This document shows positions 52,917 to 61,213 of a stretch of DNA of 64,000 nt, in pieces; position 1 is the first letter of the stretch; each line of letters starts with the position of its first letter. The position numbers were made by a program, and so were the translations under genes. Location: NCBI RefSeq assembly GCF_050589705.1, contig NZ_JBNGOT010000007.1, positions 62,001-126,000 on the forward strand, written 5' to 3'. A model generated the notes under the pieces. The model was not told the origin of the DNA, searched no databases, and worked only from the letters and a program-made list of their open reading frames with translations. This DNA is from Sunxiuqinia rutila. Its GTDB lineage: Bacteria; Bacteroidota; Bacteroidia; Bacteroidales; Prolixibacteraceae.

Positions 52917-54176
52917 TTAAGTCAATTCAATCATTGTAATTTCAGGTAAGATGCCTAAACGACCTTGGTAACCAATAAACCCAAAGCCACGATTTACATA
53001 CAGGTATTGGTTTTGTTGTTGGTATAGCCCTGCCCATTGGTCGTACACGTATTGAACCGGACTCCATTTAAAGCCGGGAATGTCAATGCCAAACTGCATA
53101 CCATGCGTATGTCCGCTTAGGGTGAGTGTAATGTCCGTGAAATTTTGACGAACCTCAGCATCCCAGTGCGAAGGATCGTGACTCAGTAATATTTTTAGCG
53201 GAATGTCTTTGTTTTCCAATCCGGCAACCGCTTGGTTCAGATTTCCATATTTTGGAAAGCCAACTTTTGCTCCCCAGTTTTCAATACCAATTAAGGCCAG
53301 TTGTTGCTTATCCCGGTCCAGGAGCACGTGTTCATTGAGCAGTAATTGCCAGCCCATGGTTTCATGGTGTTGCTTGAGCGTTTCCAAATTTTGCTTTTTG
53401 GCTTCTTCAGAAGGCCAGGATACATAATCACCATAGTCGTGGTTTCCCAGTACGGAATATACGCCTAAAGGGGCTTTTAACTCTTTGAAAACATCCAGGT
53501 AGGGTTCTAGTTCCTCCGCTTTATCATTGACCAGGTCTCCGGTAAAAACAATCAAATCGGGTTTTGTTTCCATGATGGCAGCGACTCCTTCAGCCACGGC
53601 CTCCCGGTCATCAAAACTCCCCGAATGAATATCTGATATCTGAATAATACGCAAGCCTTTAAAGGCATCCGGAATGGAGGGAGCGTTTAGCGGGACACGC
53701 CTGATTTGGTATCGGTACCGATTGGTCATACCATAAAGCAAGCCTGAAGTAAGTGCAGCCCCCATCAGCAACGCTGTTTGAGAGATAAAGGTAAACCGGC
53801 TGATTAAGCGTGAGCCTTCAGCAGGAACATCAGCAGGGCTATTCTTAAATGACAGGAAAAATTTGACCGCATTGGGAAGCAGCAGTAGCAGATCGCCAAG
53901 TAACATGATCGCCGCAATTAGTACTTTACCTAGAAACACGCCAATAAGCCCGTTGACCAGGTACTTAAGAGCAACCGATGGCCATGCCGTTTTGCCCCAG
54001 TGTGGAAAGGCCCACAAACTCCACAAGGTAGCGAGCGAAAGCAGGACATAAAGTAAAAATACCCCCCATTGCGTGCTATTGTTTGTAGGGCGCAGAACGG
54101 TTCGTAATGCGACAAAAGAATAATACTCAACGGCCAGGATAAAAAGGCCAAATATTAGAAACTGTTTGCTAATCAT
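52917..54176 (-). CDS. Membrane-anchored metallophosphoesterase (YkuE/YaeI-like)
   Basis: A 419-residue protein with three to four N-terminal membrane helices (residues 5-150) and a calcineurin-like phosphoesterase domain with all metal motifs: IIQISDIHSGSF (Asp182, His184), FTGDLVND, LGNHDYGDY, LSHDPSHWD and LSGHTHGMQFG. Related proteins hydrolyse phosphodiester or pyrophosphate lipids at the membrane; this one's substrate is not known. It is transcribed alone. Confidence 0.9.
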   Translation of the reverse strand: MISKQFLIFGLFILAVEYYSFVALRTVLRPTNNSTQWGVFLLYVLLSLATLWSLWAFPHWGKTAWPSVALKYLVNGLIGVFLGKVLIAAIMLLGDLLLLLPNAVKFFLSFKNSPADVPAEGSRLISRFTFISQTALLMGAALTSGLLYGMTNRYRYQIRRVPLNAPSIPDAFKGLRIIQISDIHSGSFDDREAVAEGVAAIMETKPDLIVFTGDLVNDKAEELEPYLDVFKELKAPLGVYSVLGNHDYGDYVSWPSEEAKKQNLETLKQHHETMGWQLLLNEHVLLDRDKQQLALIGIENWGAKVGFPKYGNLNQAVAGLENKDIPLKILLSHDPSHWDAEVRQNFTDITLTLSGHTHGMQFGIDIPGFKWSPVQYVYDQWAGLYQQQNQYLYVNRGFGFIGYQGRLGILPEITMIELT

Positions 54177-54567
54177 CTTCTTGTTTTCTGGTTTGCTGCT
54201 TCTTTTGCTGACTGTGTTGACTTACTGGAGAATCATTAGAAAAGAAACTGTCAAATAATAACAAGTCGATCCGTGATATGGTTGTGGTTGCAACTTGAAA
54301 CTGAAATATGACAGTGGGAATAGCGAACATTGAGTTTATGGCAGAGATATTGGATTTTTGGGAAGCTATTTTGAAAGGATGCTCAAATAGTTGTTCTCAT
54401 CTTGTAAGCGCTTCATTGTTAGCATTCGGGCTTTGGACCCTTGCTTGGCGGGTTATCTGGAATCCTTTTAAATAGCTGGCGGCAGGTTTTTTCTTCAAAC
54501 TTTTTAGACTTACTTCATGTTAGAATGAAAAAAATCAACCAAAAGTCTAACTTTTAAATTAAAGATT
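54177..54567. other. Divergent gap between metallophosphoesterase and sodB
   Basis: About 390 bases with no recognised gene apart from a possible 55-codon frame at 54308-54475. A TAACTTTT stretch lies just before sodB but no -33 element fits. Confidence 0.4.
54308..54475 (+). CDS. Possible small membrane protein
   Basis: A 55-codon frame (alternative ATG at 54338) whose C-terminal half is a plausible single membrane helix, LVSASLLAFGLWTLAWRVIW, ending NPFK. It is not similar to anything I know. It sits in an otherwise empty gap and ends 92 bases before sodB. Without conservation data it may be chance. Confidence 0.2.
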   Translation: MTVGIANIEFMAEILDFWEAILKGCSNSCSHLVSASLLAFGLWTLAWRVIWNPFK

Positions 54568-55143
54568 ATGTCATTTGAATTACCGGTGTTACCCTACGCT
54601 AAAAATGCGTTGGAACCTTACATTAGTGAGCAAACGTTGGAGTTTCATTACGGAAAACACCATCAAGCCTATGTTAATAACTTGAATAATCTGGTTCCTG
54701 GAACGGCGTTTGAAAATGCCGATCTTGAAACGATTGTTAAAGAAGCCGAAGGCGGAATTTTTAATAACGGAGCACAGGTTTGGAACCACACGTTCTACTT
54801 CTTCCAGTTTTCAGCTACGCCGGTTTTAGAACCTGCCGGAGCATTAAAAACAGCCATCGAAGAATCATTTGGTTCAGTTGACGCCTTCAAAGAAGCTTTC
54901 AATAAAGCGGCGGCTACTCTGTTTGGTTCAGGCTGGGCCTGGTTAGTTAAAGATGAGCAAGGGAAATTGAGCATCGTTCAAACCAGCAATGCGGCCAATC
55001 CATTGCGTGATGGCTTAACGCCATTGATGACTTGCGACGTGTGGGAGCATGCGTACTATCTGGATAAGCAAAATGCCCGTCCGAAATACATTGAGGATTT
55101 CTGGAAAGTATTGGACTGGAAAGTCATTTCAGAACGTTTCTAA
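54568..55143 (+). CDS. sodB: Superoxide dismutase, Fe-type residues
   Basis: A 191-residue enzyme. Ligands are His27, His74, Asp157 and His161. Gln70 stands four residues before His74 (NNGAQVWNHTFY), and the position that is Gln in Mn-type enzymes is Ala142 (TSNAANPL). This is the Fe-type arrangement, so the window encodes one Mn-type and one Fe-type SOD about 2 kb apart. A 58-residue winged-helix gene follows after 10 bases and is probably cotranscribed. Confidence 0.93.
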   Translation: MSFELPVLPYAKNALEPYISEQTLEFHYGKHHQAYVNNLNNLVPGTAFENADLETIVKEAEGGIFNNGAQVWNHTFYFFQFSATPVLEPAGALKTAIEESFGSVDAFKEAFNKAAATLFGSGWAWLVKDEQGKLSIVQTSNAANPLRDGLTPLMTCDVWEHAYYLDKQNARPKYIEDFWKVLDWKVISERF

Positions 55144-55153
55144 AGCCAATAGG

Positions 55154-55330
55154 ATGAGTACAGAGAAAGTATTGGAGGCTTTGGCTGGCGCAGGCAAGCC
55201 ATTAAAAGCCGGAGAAATTGCCGAGGCTTCAGGTCTGGATAAGAAAGAGGTGGATAAAGCCATGAAAGAACTGAAAGCCAGTGGACAGATCGTTTCTCCC
55301 AAACGTTGCTATTGGGAGCCTCAAAAATAG
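55154..55330 (+). CDS. Small winged-helix DNA-binding protein (MarR/ArsR-like)
   Basis: A 58-residue protein that is just one winged helix: KVLEALAGAGKPLKAGEIAEASGLDKKEVDKAMKEL is the helix-turn-helix and SGQIVSPKRCYWEPQK the wing. A larger in-frame frame exists, but it overlaps sodB and the ATG at 55154 (10 bases after the sodB stop) fits the family, which recurs as roughly 60-residue proteins. A single Cys in the wing could be redox-active. Cotranscription with sodB suggests a role in oxidative stress or local regulation, which is inference. Confidence 0.8.
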   Translation: MSTEKVLEALAGAGKPLKAGEIAEASGLDKKEVDKAMKELKASGQIVSPKRCYWEPQK

Positions 55331-55362
55331 AAGAAGGGACCGTTAAGGTCCCTTTCTTCGTT
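55331..55362. terminator. Bidirectional terminator between sodB-wHTH and the xylose operon
   Basis: Stem AAGAAGGGACC (55331-55341) with GGTCCC (55347-55352) continued by TTTCTT, loop GTTAA. On the minus strand it is followed by CTATTTTTGA, so it suits the end of the converging xylose transporter gene as well. Confidence 0.65.
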
Positions 55363-55436
55363 TGCGAGTATTAACTATTAATCAGCCAGAAAATAATTTT
55401 CAACTTTATTACACCTAAATTAAAATCAACCAAAAA

Positions 55437-56816
55437 TTATTTTTGAAGCAGGTTTTCCATTTCTTCCAGCGTTTTTCCCTTGGTTTCCGGAACCATCTTC
55501 CACACAAAGAAGAACGATAGCACACTCATCGCTCCGTAAAAACAGTAAGTCACGCCACTGCTAAATTCCATCATGGCCGGGTAGGTGGATGAAATGAAAT
55601 AGTTGGCGGCCCATTGGGCAGCCACTGCGATGGCCACAGCTTTCCCTCGAATCTTATTGGGGAAAATCTCTGAGATTAAAACCCAGGTGATTGGACCCCA
55701 CGACATCATGAACGAGGCGGTATAGATGATGATGAATACCAGCGTGCTGATGCCAATGATTTGCATAAAAGCCAGTGTTCCGATGGCAAACATGCCAATG
55801 GCCATACCAATGGATCCAACCATCAGCAAGGGCTTGCGTCCCCATTTGTCAACCGTAACAATGGCCACAACGGTGAAAATCACGTTCACCAGTCCCATAA
55901 CCACGGTTTGCAGCATCGAAGCATCTTTTTCAGCCCCCATGCTTTCGAAAATGCGCGGAGCGTAATACAAGGCCACGTTGATGCCTACAAACTGCTGAAA
56001 CACAGAAAGCAGGATCCCGATGATAATGATCACTTTGCCATAGGCGAATAACCGGGCTGAGGATTTTTCAACGGTATTTTTGATCTCCTGAAAAATTTGC
56101 CGTGCCTGTTCCTGTCCATTTATTTTTGACAGAATAGCCAAGGCTTCTTCATCTTTATGATTTAACGCCAGGTAACGTGGTGTTTCCGGAACGAAAAAAA
56201 GCAAGATCCCAAAGATACCTGCCGGAATCGCTTCCGAGGTAAACATTCGTCGCCAGCCAATGGTGTTGATCCATTCCAAAGATTGGCCATTCGCAATTCC
56301 CCAGTTTACAAAATACACCACCAACATTCCGAAGATAATGGCAAACTGGTTGATTGATACCAAGCGTCCGCGAATGTCAGCCGGGGCAATTTCGCCAATA
56401 TACATGGGGCAAACAGCAGAGGCTAAGCCAACGCCAATGCCGCCAATGATGCGGTAAAAGTTGAAAGTATAAAGCAGACCCATGGTAGGCTCGCCTTTGG
56501 TGAAAAAGAGAAATTCCGGATTTCCGGAGCCCAGCGCACTTAGGAAAAAGAGCAAGGCCGCGAGCATCAGTGACTTTTTTCGTCCAAGGTGTTTGGCTAA
56601 CAAGCCTGATAATCCGCCTCCGATGATACAGCCAATCAGCGCGCTGGATATGGTAGCACCATGCACCCAGGAGCTTAGGCCGAGTCCGTTGATCAGATAG
56701 GCTTGAACCGATTTTTCGGCTCCGGAAATAACCGCCGTGTCATATCCAAAAAGCAAACCTCCAAGCGTTGCCACCAAGGTGATGGCAACGATATAGAGTG
56801 AATTTTGTCCCTTCAT
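55437..56816 (-). CDS. xylE: Sugar:proton symporter (xylose transporter XylE-like)
   Basis: A 459-residue MFS sugar porter with about twelve helices. Family motifs: GLLFGYDTAVISGAE, RIIGGIGVGLASAVCPMYIGEIAP, PETPRYL, and PETKGKTLEEME at the C-terminus. Position only 4 bases after xylA makes xylose the likely substrate. Last gene of the xylose cluster. Confidence 0.9.
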   Translation of the reverse strand: MKGQNSLYIVAITLVATLGGLLFGYDTAVISGAEKSVQAYLINGLGLSSWVHGATISSALIGCIIGGGLSGLLAKHLGRKKSLMLAALLFFLSALGSGNPEFLFFTKGEPTMGLLYTFNFYRIIGGIGVGLASAVCPMYIGEIAPADIRGRLVSINQFAIIFGMLVVYFVNWGIANGQSLEWINTIGWRRMFTSEAIPAGIFGILLFFVPETPRYLALNHKDEEALAILSKINGQEQARQIFQEIKNTVEKSSARLFAYGKVIIIIGILLSVFQQFVGINVALYYAPRIFESMGAEKDASMLQTVVMGLVNVIFTVVAIVTVDKWGRKPLLMVGSIGMAIGMFAIGTLAFMQIIGISTLVFIIIYTASFMMSWGPITWVLISEIFPNKIRGKAVAIAVAAQWAANYFISSTYPAMMEFSSGVTYCFYGAMSVLSFFFVWKMVPETKGKTLEEMENLLQK

Positions 56817-56820
56817 ATTG

Positions 56821-58146
56821 CTAGATGTAGCAGTTTATAAGCTGCTCGAACATTTCTTGTTTTCCACTACGTTGTTTCGGTTCGCCAATTTCTTGGGCTG
56901 CAGCATACAAGTCTTCCAGACTTAATTTGCCGGCATCAAATTCGGCTCCCTTGCCTGAGTCGAAAGAGGCATAGCGCTCTTTGCGCAATTTCAGATAATC
57001 TGATTCTTTCAGAATTTTATCTGCAATAATCAGACCGCGGGCAAAGGTGTCCATTCCGGAAACATGAGCAATGAAAATATCTTCCAGGTCCGTAGAGTTA
57101 CGGCGGACTTTGGCATCGAAGTTAATGCCTCCGTGGGTGAAGCCTCCGGCACTGATAATTTCCAACATGGCTTCCGTTGTTTCGTAAATGTTGGTTGGAA
57201 ACTCATCGGTATCCCAGCCATTTTGGTAGTCGCCCTTGTTGGCGTCAATTGATCCGAGCATGCCGGCATCGGCTGCCATGCGCAGTTCATGGGCAAAGGA
57301 GTGTCCTGCCAGGGTGGCGTGGTTCACCTCAATATTAATTTTGAAGTCGTCCGCTAAACCATTTTTTTCCAGGAAGCCCAAAATCGTTTGTGTGTCGTAA
57401 TCGTACTGGTGTTTGGTGGGCTCCATGGGTTTGGGCTCAATCAGGAAAGTCCCTTTAAAACCTTGCTTTCGACCATAATCGCGTGCCATGCGCAGGAATT
57501 GCCCCATGTGCTCCAACTCCTTCTTGGTATTGGTGTTTAGCAGGCTCATGTAACCTTCGCGTCCGCCCCAAAAGACATAACCGGTTCCGCCTAATGCAAT
57601 GGTGGCATCAATGGCATTTTTAACCTGAACTGCAGCCTGGGCAACAACATCGAAATCAGGGTTGGTAGAGGCACCATTCATGTAACGGGGATTGGAAAAC
57701 ACATTGGCCGTTCCCCAAAGCAGTTGAATGCCAGTTGCCTGCTGACGGGCTTTGACTTCATCAGTCATTTTAACCAGGCGTTTTTCAATTTCGAAAACCG
57801 AAGCGTCACCCACCAGATCCACATCGTGGAAGCAATAAAAAGGAGCCCCAATTTTTGAAATGAACTCAAAGGCGGCGTCCAAACGGTGCTGGGCTAAATC
57901 CATTGGGTTTGAAGCACCATCCCATGGGAAAACCTGTGTTCCTGGTCCAAATGGGTCTCCGCCATGATCACAGAAGGTATGCCAGTAGGCTACTGCAAAA
58001 CGCAGGTATTCTTTCATGGTTTTGCCACCCACAACACGGTTTTCATCGTACCATCTGAATGCCAGCGGATTTCTTGATTCCGGTCCCTCGTATTTGATCT
58101 TATCAATACCCGGGAAATACTCTTTGTTACCTTTAAATACAGTCAT
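56821..58146 (-). CDS. xylA: Xylose isomerase
   Basis: A 441-residue, class II (long) enzyme that interconverts D-xylose and D-xylulose. Conserved patterns: FCDHGGDPFGPGT, APFYCFHDVDLVGD (catalytic His), YVFWGGREGY, KINIEVNHATLAGHSF and the C-terminal metal-ligand helix GGINFDAKVRRNSTD. Length and motifs are normal. It lies 81 bases downstream of the Gfo/Idh/MocA gene and 4 bases before xylE. Confidence 0.97.
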   Translation of the reverse strand: MTVFKGNKEYFPGIDKIKYEGPESRNPLAFRWYDENRVVGGKTMKEYLRFAVAYWHTFCDHGGDPFGPGTQVFPWDGASNPMDLAQHRLDAAFEFISKIGAPFYCFHDVDLVGDASVFEIEKRLVKMTDEVKARQQATGIQLLWGTANVFSNPRYMNGASTNPDFDVVAQAAVQVKNAIDATIALGGTGYVFWGGREGYMSLLNTNTKKELEHMGQFLRMARDYGRKQGFKGTFLIEPKPMEPTKHQYDYDTQTILGFLEKNGLADDFKINIEVNHATLAGHSFAHELRMAADAGMLGSIDANKGDYQNGWDTDEFPTNIYETTEAMLEIISAGGFTHGGINFDAKVRRNSTDLEDIFIAHVSGMDTFARGLIIADKILKESDYLKLRKERYASFDSGKGAEFDAGKLSLEDLYAAAQEIGEPKQRSGKQEMFEQLINCYI

Positions 58147-58227
58147 GTTCTATTGTTTTATGGTTATTTATCTTTTATATCCAGCGCAAATAATTGGGGC
58201 TGCAACCAGTCGCATGATTCGTACAGA

Positions 58228-59580
58228 CTACCAGAGGTTTTCGCCATAAGACCATCCCTCCCGAACAGGTTCTTTGATGTAGTCATTTAATTCAGGGCGG
58301 TTTGTGATCTTCATATTTTGAGCGTCATAGTCCAGTCGTCCTCCAAATCGTTGGGCCAAAACACCCACCTGCGCCATTTCCATCAGGCTGGCTGAATAGT
58401 CAAAGTTTGAACCGGGCAAGGTTCCGTTTTTTATGGCATCAACCCATTCTTGTACCGGTTTTTCTTCGCCTACGCGGGGGATCGTTTGAGCTGGTGGATT
58501 TTTCAGGAATTCCTTCATTTCTTCCTCAGGAACCAACAGGCGTGCGTCATTGGGTCTTCCACCTGTGATCAGTGTCTTTTTGTCTCCAATCATGATCATG
58601 CCACTTCCCGGCAGTTCATCGACGCCCCATTCGGGTCTGACGACTGGTTTTTCAAAACCTTCGTACCATTTCATGGTCACCGGAGCTTTGTTGCCACGCG
58701 CTGCAAACTGCCAGGTAACTAAAGATTCTTCGGCAACAAAACTGTGGTCGGGAACCGGGTCTGTGACAATGGCCTCCACAGTATGGGGTAATCCTAAATC
58801 TAAAGCCCAAAAAGGAGCATCGAGCGTGTGGCAGCACCAGTCGCCTAATTTCCCGTTTCCATAGTCGTAAAAGCCCCTCCATGTTCTTGGAGCGTATAAG
58901 TTGTTGAATGGACGTTCAGGAACCGGTCCTTGCCAGAGATTCCAGTCTAGTCCTTCGGGTACTTTTTGTTCTTGCGGCGGAAAAGTTGTTGGTTTGCCAA
59001 AATAGCTATCTTTTTCAAAGTTAATTTTGCCTTGCCAGGCAATCACTTCCTTGACTTCTCCAAGTACACCTGCTTCGTACCACTCTTTTGTCAAGCGAAT
59101 TCCGTTGGTCGTATGTCCTTGGTTACCCATCTGTGAGACAACACCATAATGTTTGGCTGCTTTTTGCAAGGTGCGTAATTGCCAAATATTGTGGGCCAAT
59201 GGTTTTTCAACAAACACGTGTTTACCTAACTCTATGGCGGCCATTGCTGCCGGAAAGTGAGTGTGGTCGGGTGTGGCGATGATGACGGCATCAATGTCGT
59301 TTGCCATTTCGTCAAACATCACTCGAAAGTCTTTGTATTTTTTCGCATTGGGGCGTGCTTCAAATCCTTTTGCTGACATCCGGTCGTCAACATCACACAT
59401 GGCGACAATGCTTTCTGCTGGAACCTGGGTCCAGGATGCGGCACCCCGGCCTCCAACACCAATTACGGCAAAATTCAGTCGGTCGCTTGGAGAACAGCTA
59501 ATCATGCTGGGAATGAATACAATGCCAGCTGCTGCTGCAGAGGCTGATTTCATAAATGATCTTCTCGAAAAGTTTTTCAT
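58228..59580 (-). CDS. Gfo/Idh/MocA-family oxidoreductase with Tat signal
   Basis: A 450-residue NAD(P)-dependent oxidoreductase. The N-terminus has a twin-arginine signal (SRRSFMKSASAAAAGIVF), with a Cys soon after (MISCSP) that might serve as a lipobox. The nucleotide fold begins LNFAVIGVGGRGAAS, followed by DAVIIATPDHTH and HVFVEKPLA. Sitting between xylB and xylA, with gaps of 26 and 81 bases, it probably acts in the periplasm on a pentose or pentose derivative, or carries its bound cofactor across. Such a gene is not part of the classic XylA-XylB pathway. Substrate unknown. Confidence 0.88.
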   Translation of the reverse strand: MKNFSRRSFMKSASAAAAGIVFIPSMISCSPSDRLNFAVIGVGGRGAASWTQVPAESIVAMCDVDDRMSAKGFEARPNAKKYKDFRVMFDEMANDIDAVIIATPDHTHFPAAMAAIELGKHVFVEKPLAHNIWQLRTLQKAAKHYGVVSQMGNQGHTTNGIRLTKEWYEAGVLGEVKEVIAWQGKINFEKDSYFGKPTTFPPQEQKVPEGLDWNLWQGPVPERPFNNLYAPRTWRGFYDYGNGKLGDWCCHTLDAPFWALDLGLPHTVEAIVTDPVPDHSFVAEESLVTWQFAARGNKAPVTMKWYEGFEKPVVRPEWGVDELPGSGMIMIGDKKTLITGGRPNDARLLVPEEEMKEFLKNPPAQTIPRVGEEKPVQEWVDAIKNGTLPGSNFDYSASLMEMAQVGVLAQRFGGRLDYDAQNMKITNRPELNDYIKEPVREGWSYGENLW

Positions 59581-59606
59581 AGGTATTTGGTTTAAAGTCG
59601 TTCGGA

Positions 59607-61091
59607 TTAAATCATTTTTTCAAGTTCTGCTTTCCATGTTCTGTAGGCTTGCTGATAAGCTTCAGACTGGCTGGTGGCAGGTTCAATGGTTTCCAGTTTG
59701 GTCAGGTTTTCAAAGGCTTCTGCAGCGGATTTATAATAGCCTGATCCAATGCCGGCACCCCGGGCGGCACCAATTGAACCATCTGTGTTGTATAGTTCGA
59801 TGGTTGCTCCGGTAACGCCAGCCAGCGTTTCCCGGAATATGGGGCTCAGGAACATGTTGGCTTTTCCGGCGCGAATGACTTTGGCATCGATGCCAATGGT
59901 TTTCATCACCTCCATGCCGTACTTAAACGAAAACACAATACCTTCCTGGGCTGCACGGAAAACATGAGCCTGAGAGTGAATGTTGAAGTTGATTCCGGCA
60001 AAGGAGGCACCCGGATTCTGGTTTTCCAGCACACGTTCGGCGCCATTGCCAAAGGGCAGAATACTTAGGCCTTCAGCTCCAATGGGGACTGTGGCAGCCA
60101 ATTCATTCATTTCGGCATAGGATAAAGCACCATTGCCAACCTGGTGGTTAAGCCATGAATTCAGAATTCCGGTTCCGTTGATGCAAAGCAATACGCCCAA
60201 GCGGTTGGTTGCCGACGAATGATTGACATGGGCAAAGGTATTGACCCGGGATTTTGGATCGTAAGCAACTTGCTCGCTCACCCCATAAACTACGCCTGAG
60301 GTGCCCGCTGTTGTGGCAACTTCTCCCGGATTCAGTACATTTAGCGAGAGCGCATTGTTGGGCTGATCGCCTGCCCGGTAACTTATTTTTGTGCCTTTAG
60401 CCAGGCCCAGTTCACGGGCAACTACTTCGCTTACTTCACTCTGAACTGAAAAAGTGGGTACAATTTCGGGAATGAAGGAAGCTTCGAATCCGTAATAGTC
60501 CATCACCAGTTTGGAAACTTCGCTTTTTTGAAAATCCCACAAGATTCCTTCAGATAAACCGCTGGCTGTTGTATTGATTTGCCCGCTCAGTTTCATGGCA
60601 ATATAATCACCCGGCAGCATGATTTTATGAATCCGGTTGTAGTTTTCCGGTTCATGGTCTTTCACCCATTTAAGCTTGGAGGCTGTGAAGTTGCCTGGCG
60701 AGTTTAACAGGCTTTGCAGGCACTGTTCTTCTCCAATTTCAAGAAGTGCTTGATGCCCGATGCTGGTTGCCCGGCTGTCGCACCAAATGATGGACGGGCG
60801 AATAACTTGCTGCTGCCTGTCCACCATGACTAAGCCGTGCATTTGGTAGGATATGCCAATTGCATCGATTTGGTGTGGTTCAACCTTCGATTGGTTGAGA
60901 ACGTCTTTCAAAGCCAGTTTAAGGTTTTCCCACCATTGTTCGGGATCTTGTTCGGCCCATCCGGCTTGTTGTGCCACAATTTTCATTTCCTGTTTGGGAT
61001 GGAACGAAGAGGCGAGACAGGCGCCATTTTCGCCCGCAATAAGGGAAACCTTGACAGATGAGCTGCCGATATCAAAGCCGAGTAGGTACAT
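59607..61091 (-). CDS. xylB: Xylulokinase
   Basis: A 494-residue FGGY-family sugar kinase that phosphorylates D-xylulose to xylulose-5-phosphate. N-terminal ATPase motif LLGFDIGSSSVKVSL, GISYQMHGLVMVD, and the substrate loop with GDYIAMKLSG; the C-terminal domain has GAEGLSILPFGNGAER and GAARGAGIGSG. First gene after the regulator, 122 bases downstream, with its own promoter and an operator candidate. Confidence 0.95.
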   Translation of the reverse strand: MYLLGFDIGSSSVKVSLIAGENGACLASSFHPKQEMKIVAQQAGWAEQDPEQWWENLKLALKDVLNQSKVEPHQIDAIGISYQMHGLVMVDRQQQVIRPSIIWCDSRATSIGHQALLEIGEEQCLQSLLNSPGNFTASKLKWVKDHEPENYNRIHKIMLPGDYIAMKLSGQINTTASGLSEGILWDFQKSEVSKLVMDYYGFEASFIPEIVPTFSVQSEVSEVVARELGLAKGTKISYRAGDQPNNALSLNVLNPGEVATTAGTSGVVYGVSEQVAYDPKSRVNTFAHVNHSSATNRLGVLLCINGTGILNSWLNHQVGNGALSYAEMNELAATVPIGAEGLSILPFGNGAERVLENQNPGASFAGINFNIHSQAHVFRAAQEGIVFSFKYGMEVMKTIGIDAKVIRAGKANMFLSPIFRETLAGVTGATIELYNTDGSIGAARGAGIGSGYYKSAAEAFENLTKLETIEPATSQSEAYQQAYRTWKAELEKMI

Positions 61092-61131
61092 AGTTTTGTG
61101 CTTATTGTTAGGTTTTCTTCTAGGTCAATCC

Positions 61132-61147
61132 GTTCTGTTCTGGTATG
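61132..61147 (-). promoter_or_regulatory. Candidate operator upstream of xylB
   Basis: The minus-strand sequence CATACCAGAACAGAAC (16 bases) is repeated without a mismatch at 62229-62244 before the regulator gene. Here it starts 5 bases after the -7 box, covering the expected transcription start, which suits repression by the GntR/LacI-type protein. Confidence 0.65.
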
Positions 61148-61151
61148 GTTG

Positions 61152-61182
61152 CAAATTTAGAGATCGCTTGTTCGATTTCAAA
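61152..61182 (-). promoter_or_regulatory. Promoter of xylB operon
   Basis: On the minus strand TTTG (61182-61179), 19-base spacer, TAAATTTG (61159-61152): an exact match to the Bacteroidota consensus. It is 60 bases from the xylB ATG. Confidence 0.75.
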
Positions 61183-61213
61183 GTACCCAAAAGATGTTGT
61201 AAAGCAGATTTCG

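Noticed and set aside
58147..58227. A third copy of the xylose operator before xylA
   Set aside because: The region only has a loose resemblance (GTTCTATTGTTTTATGG) with many mismatches.
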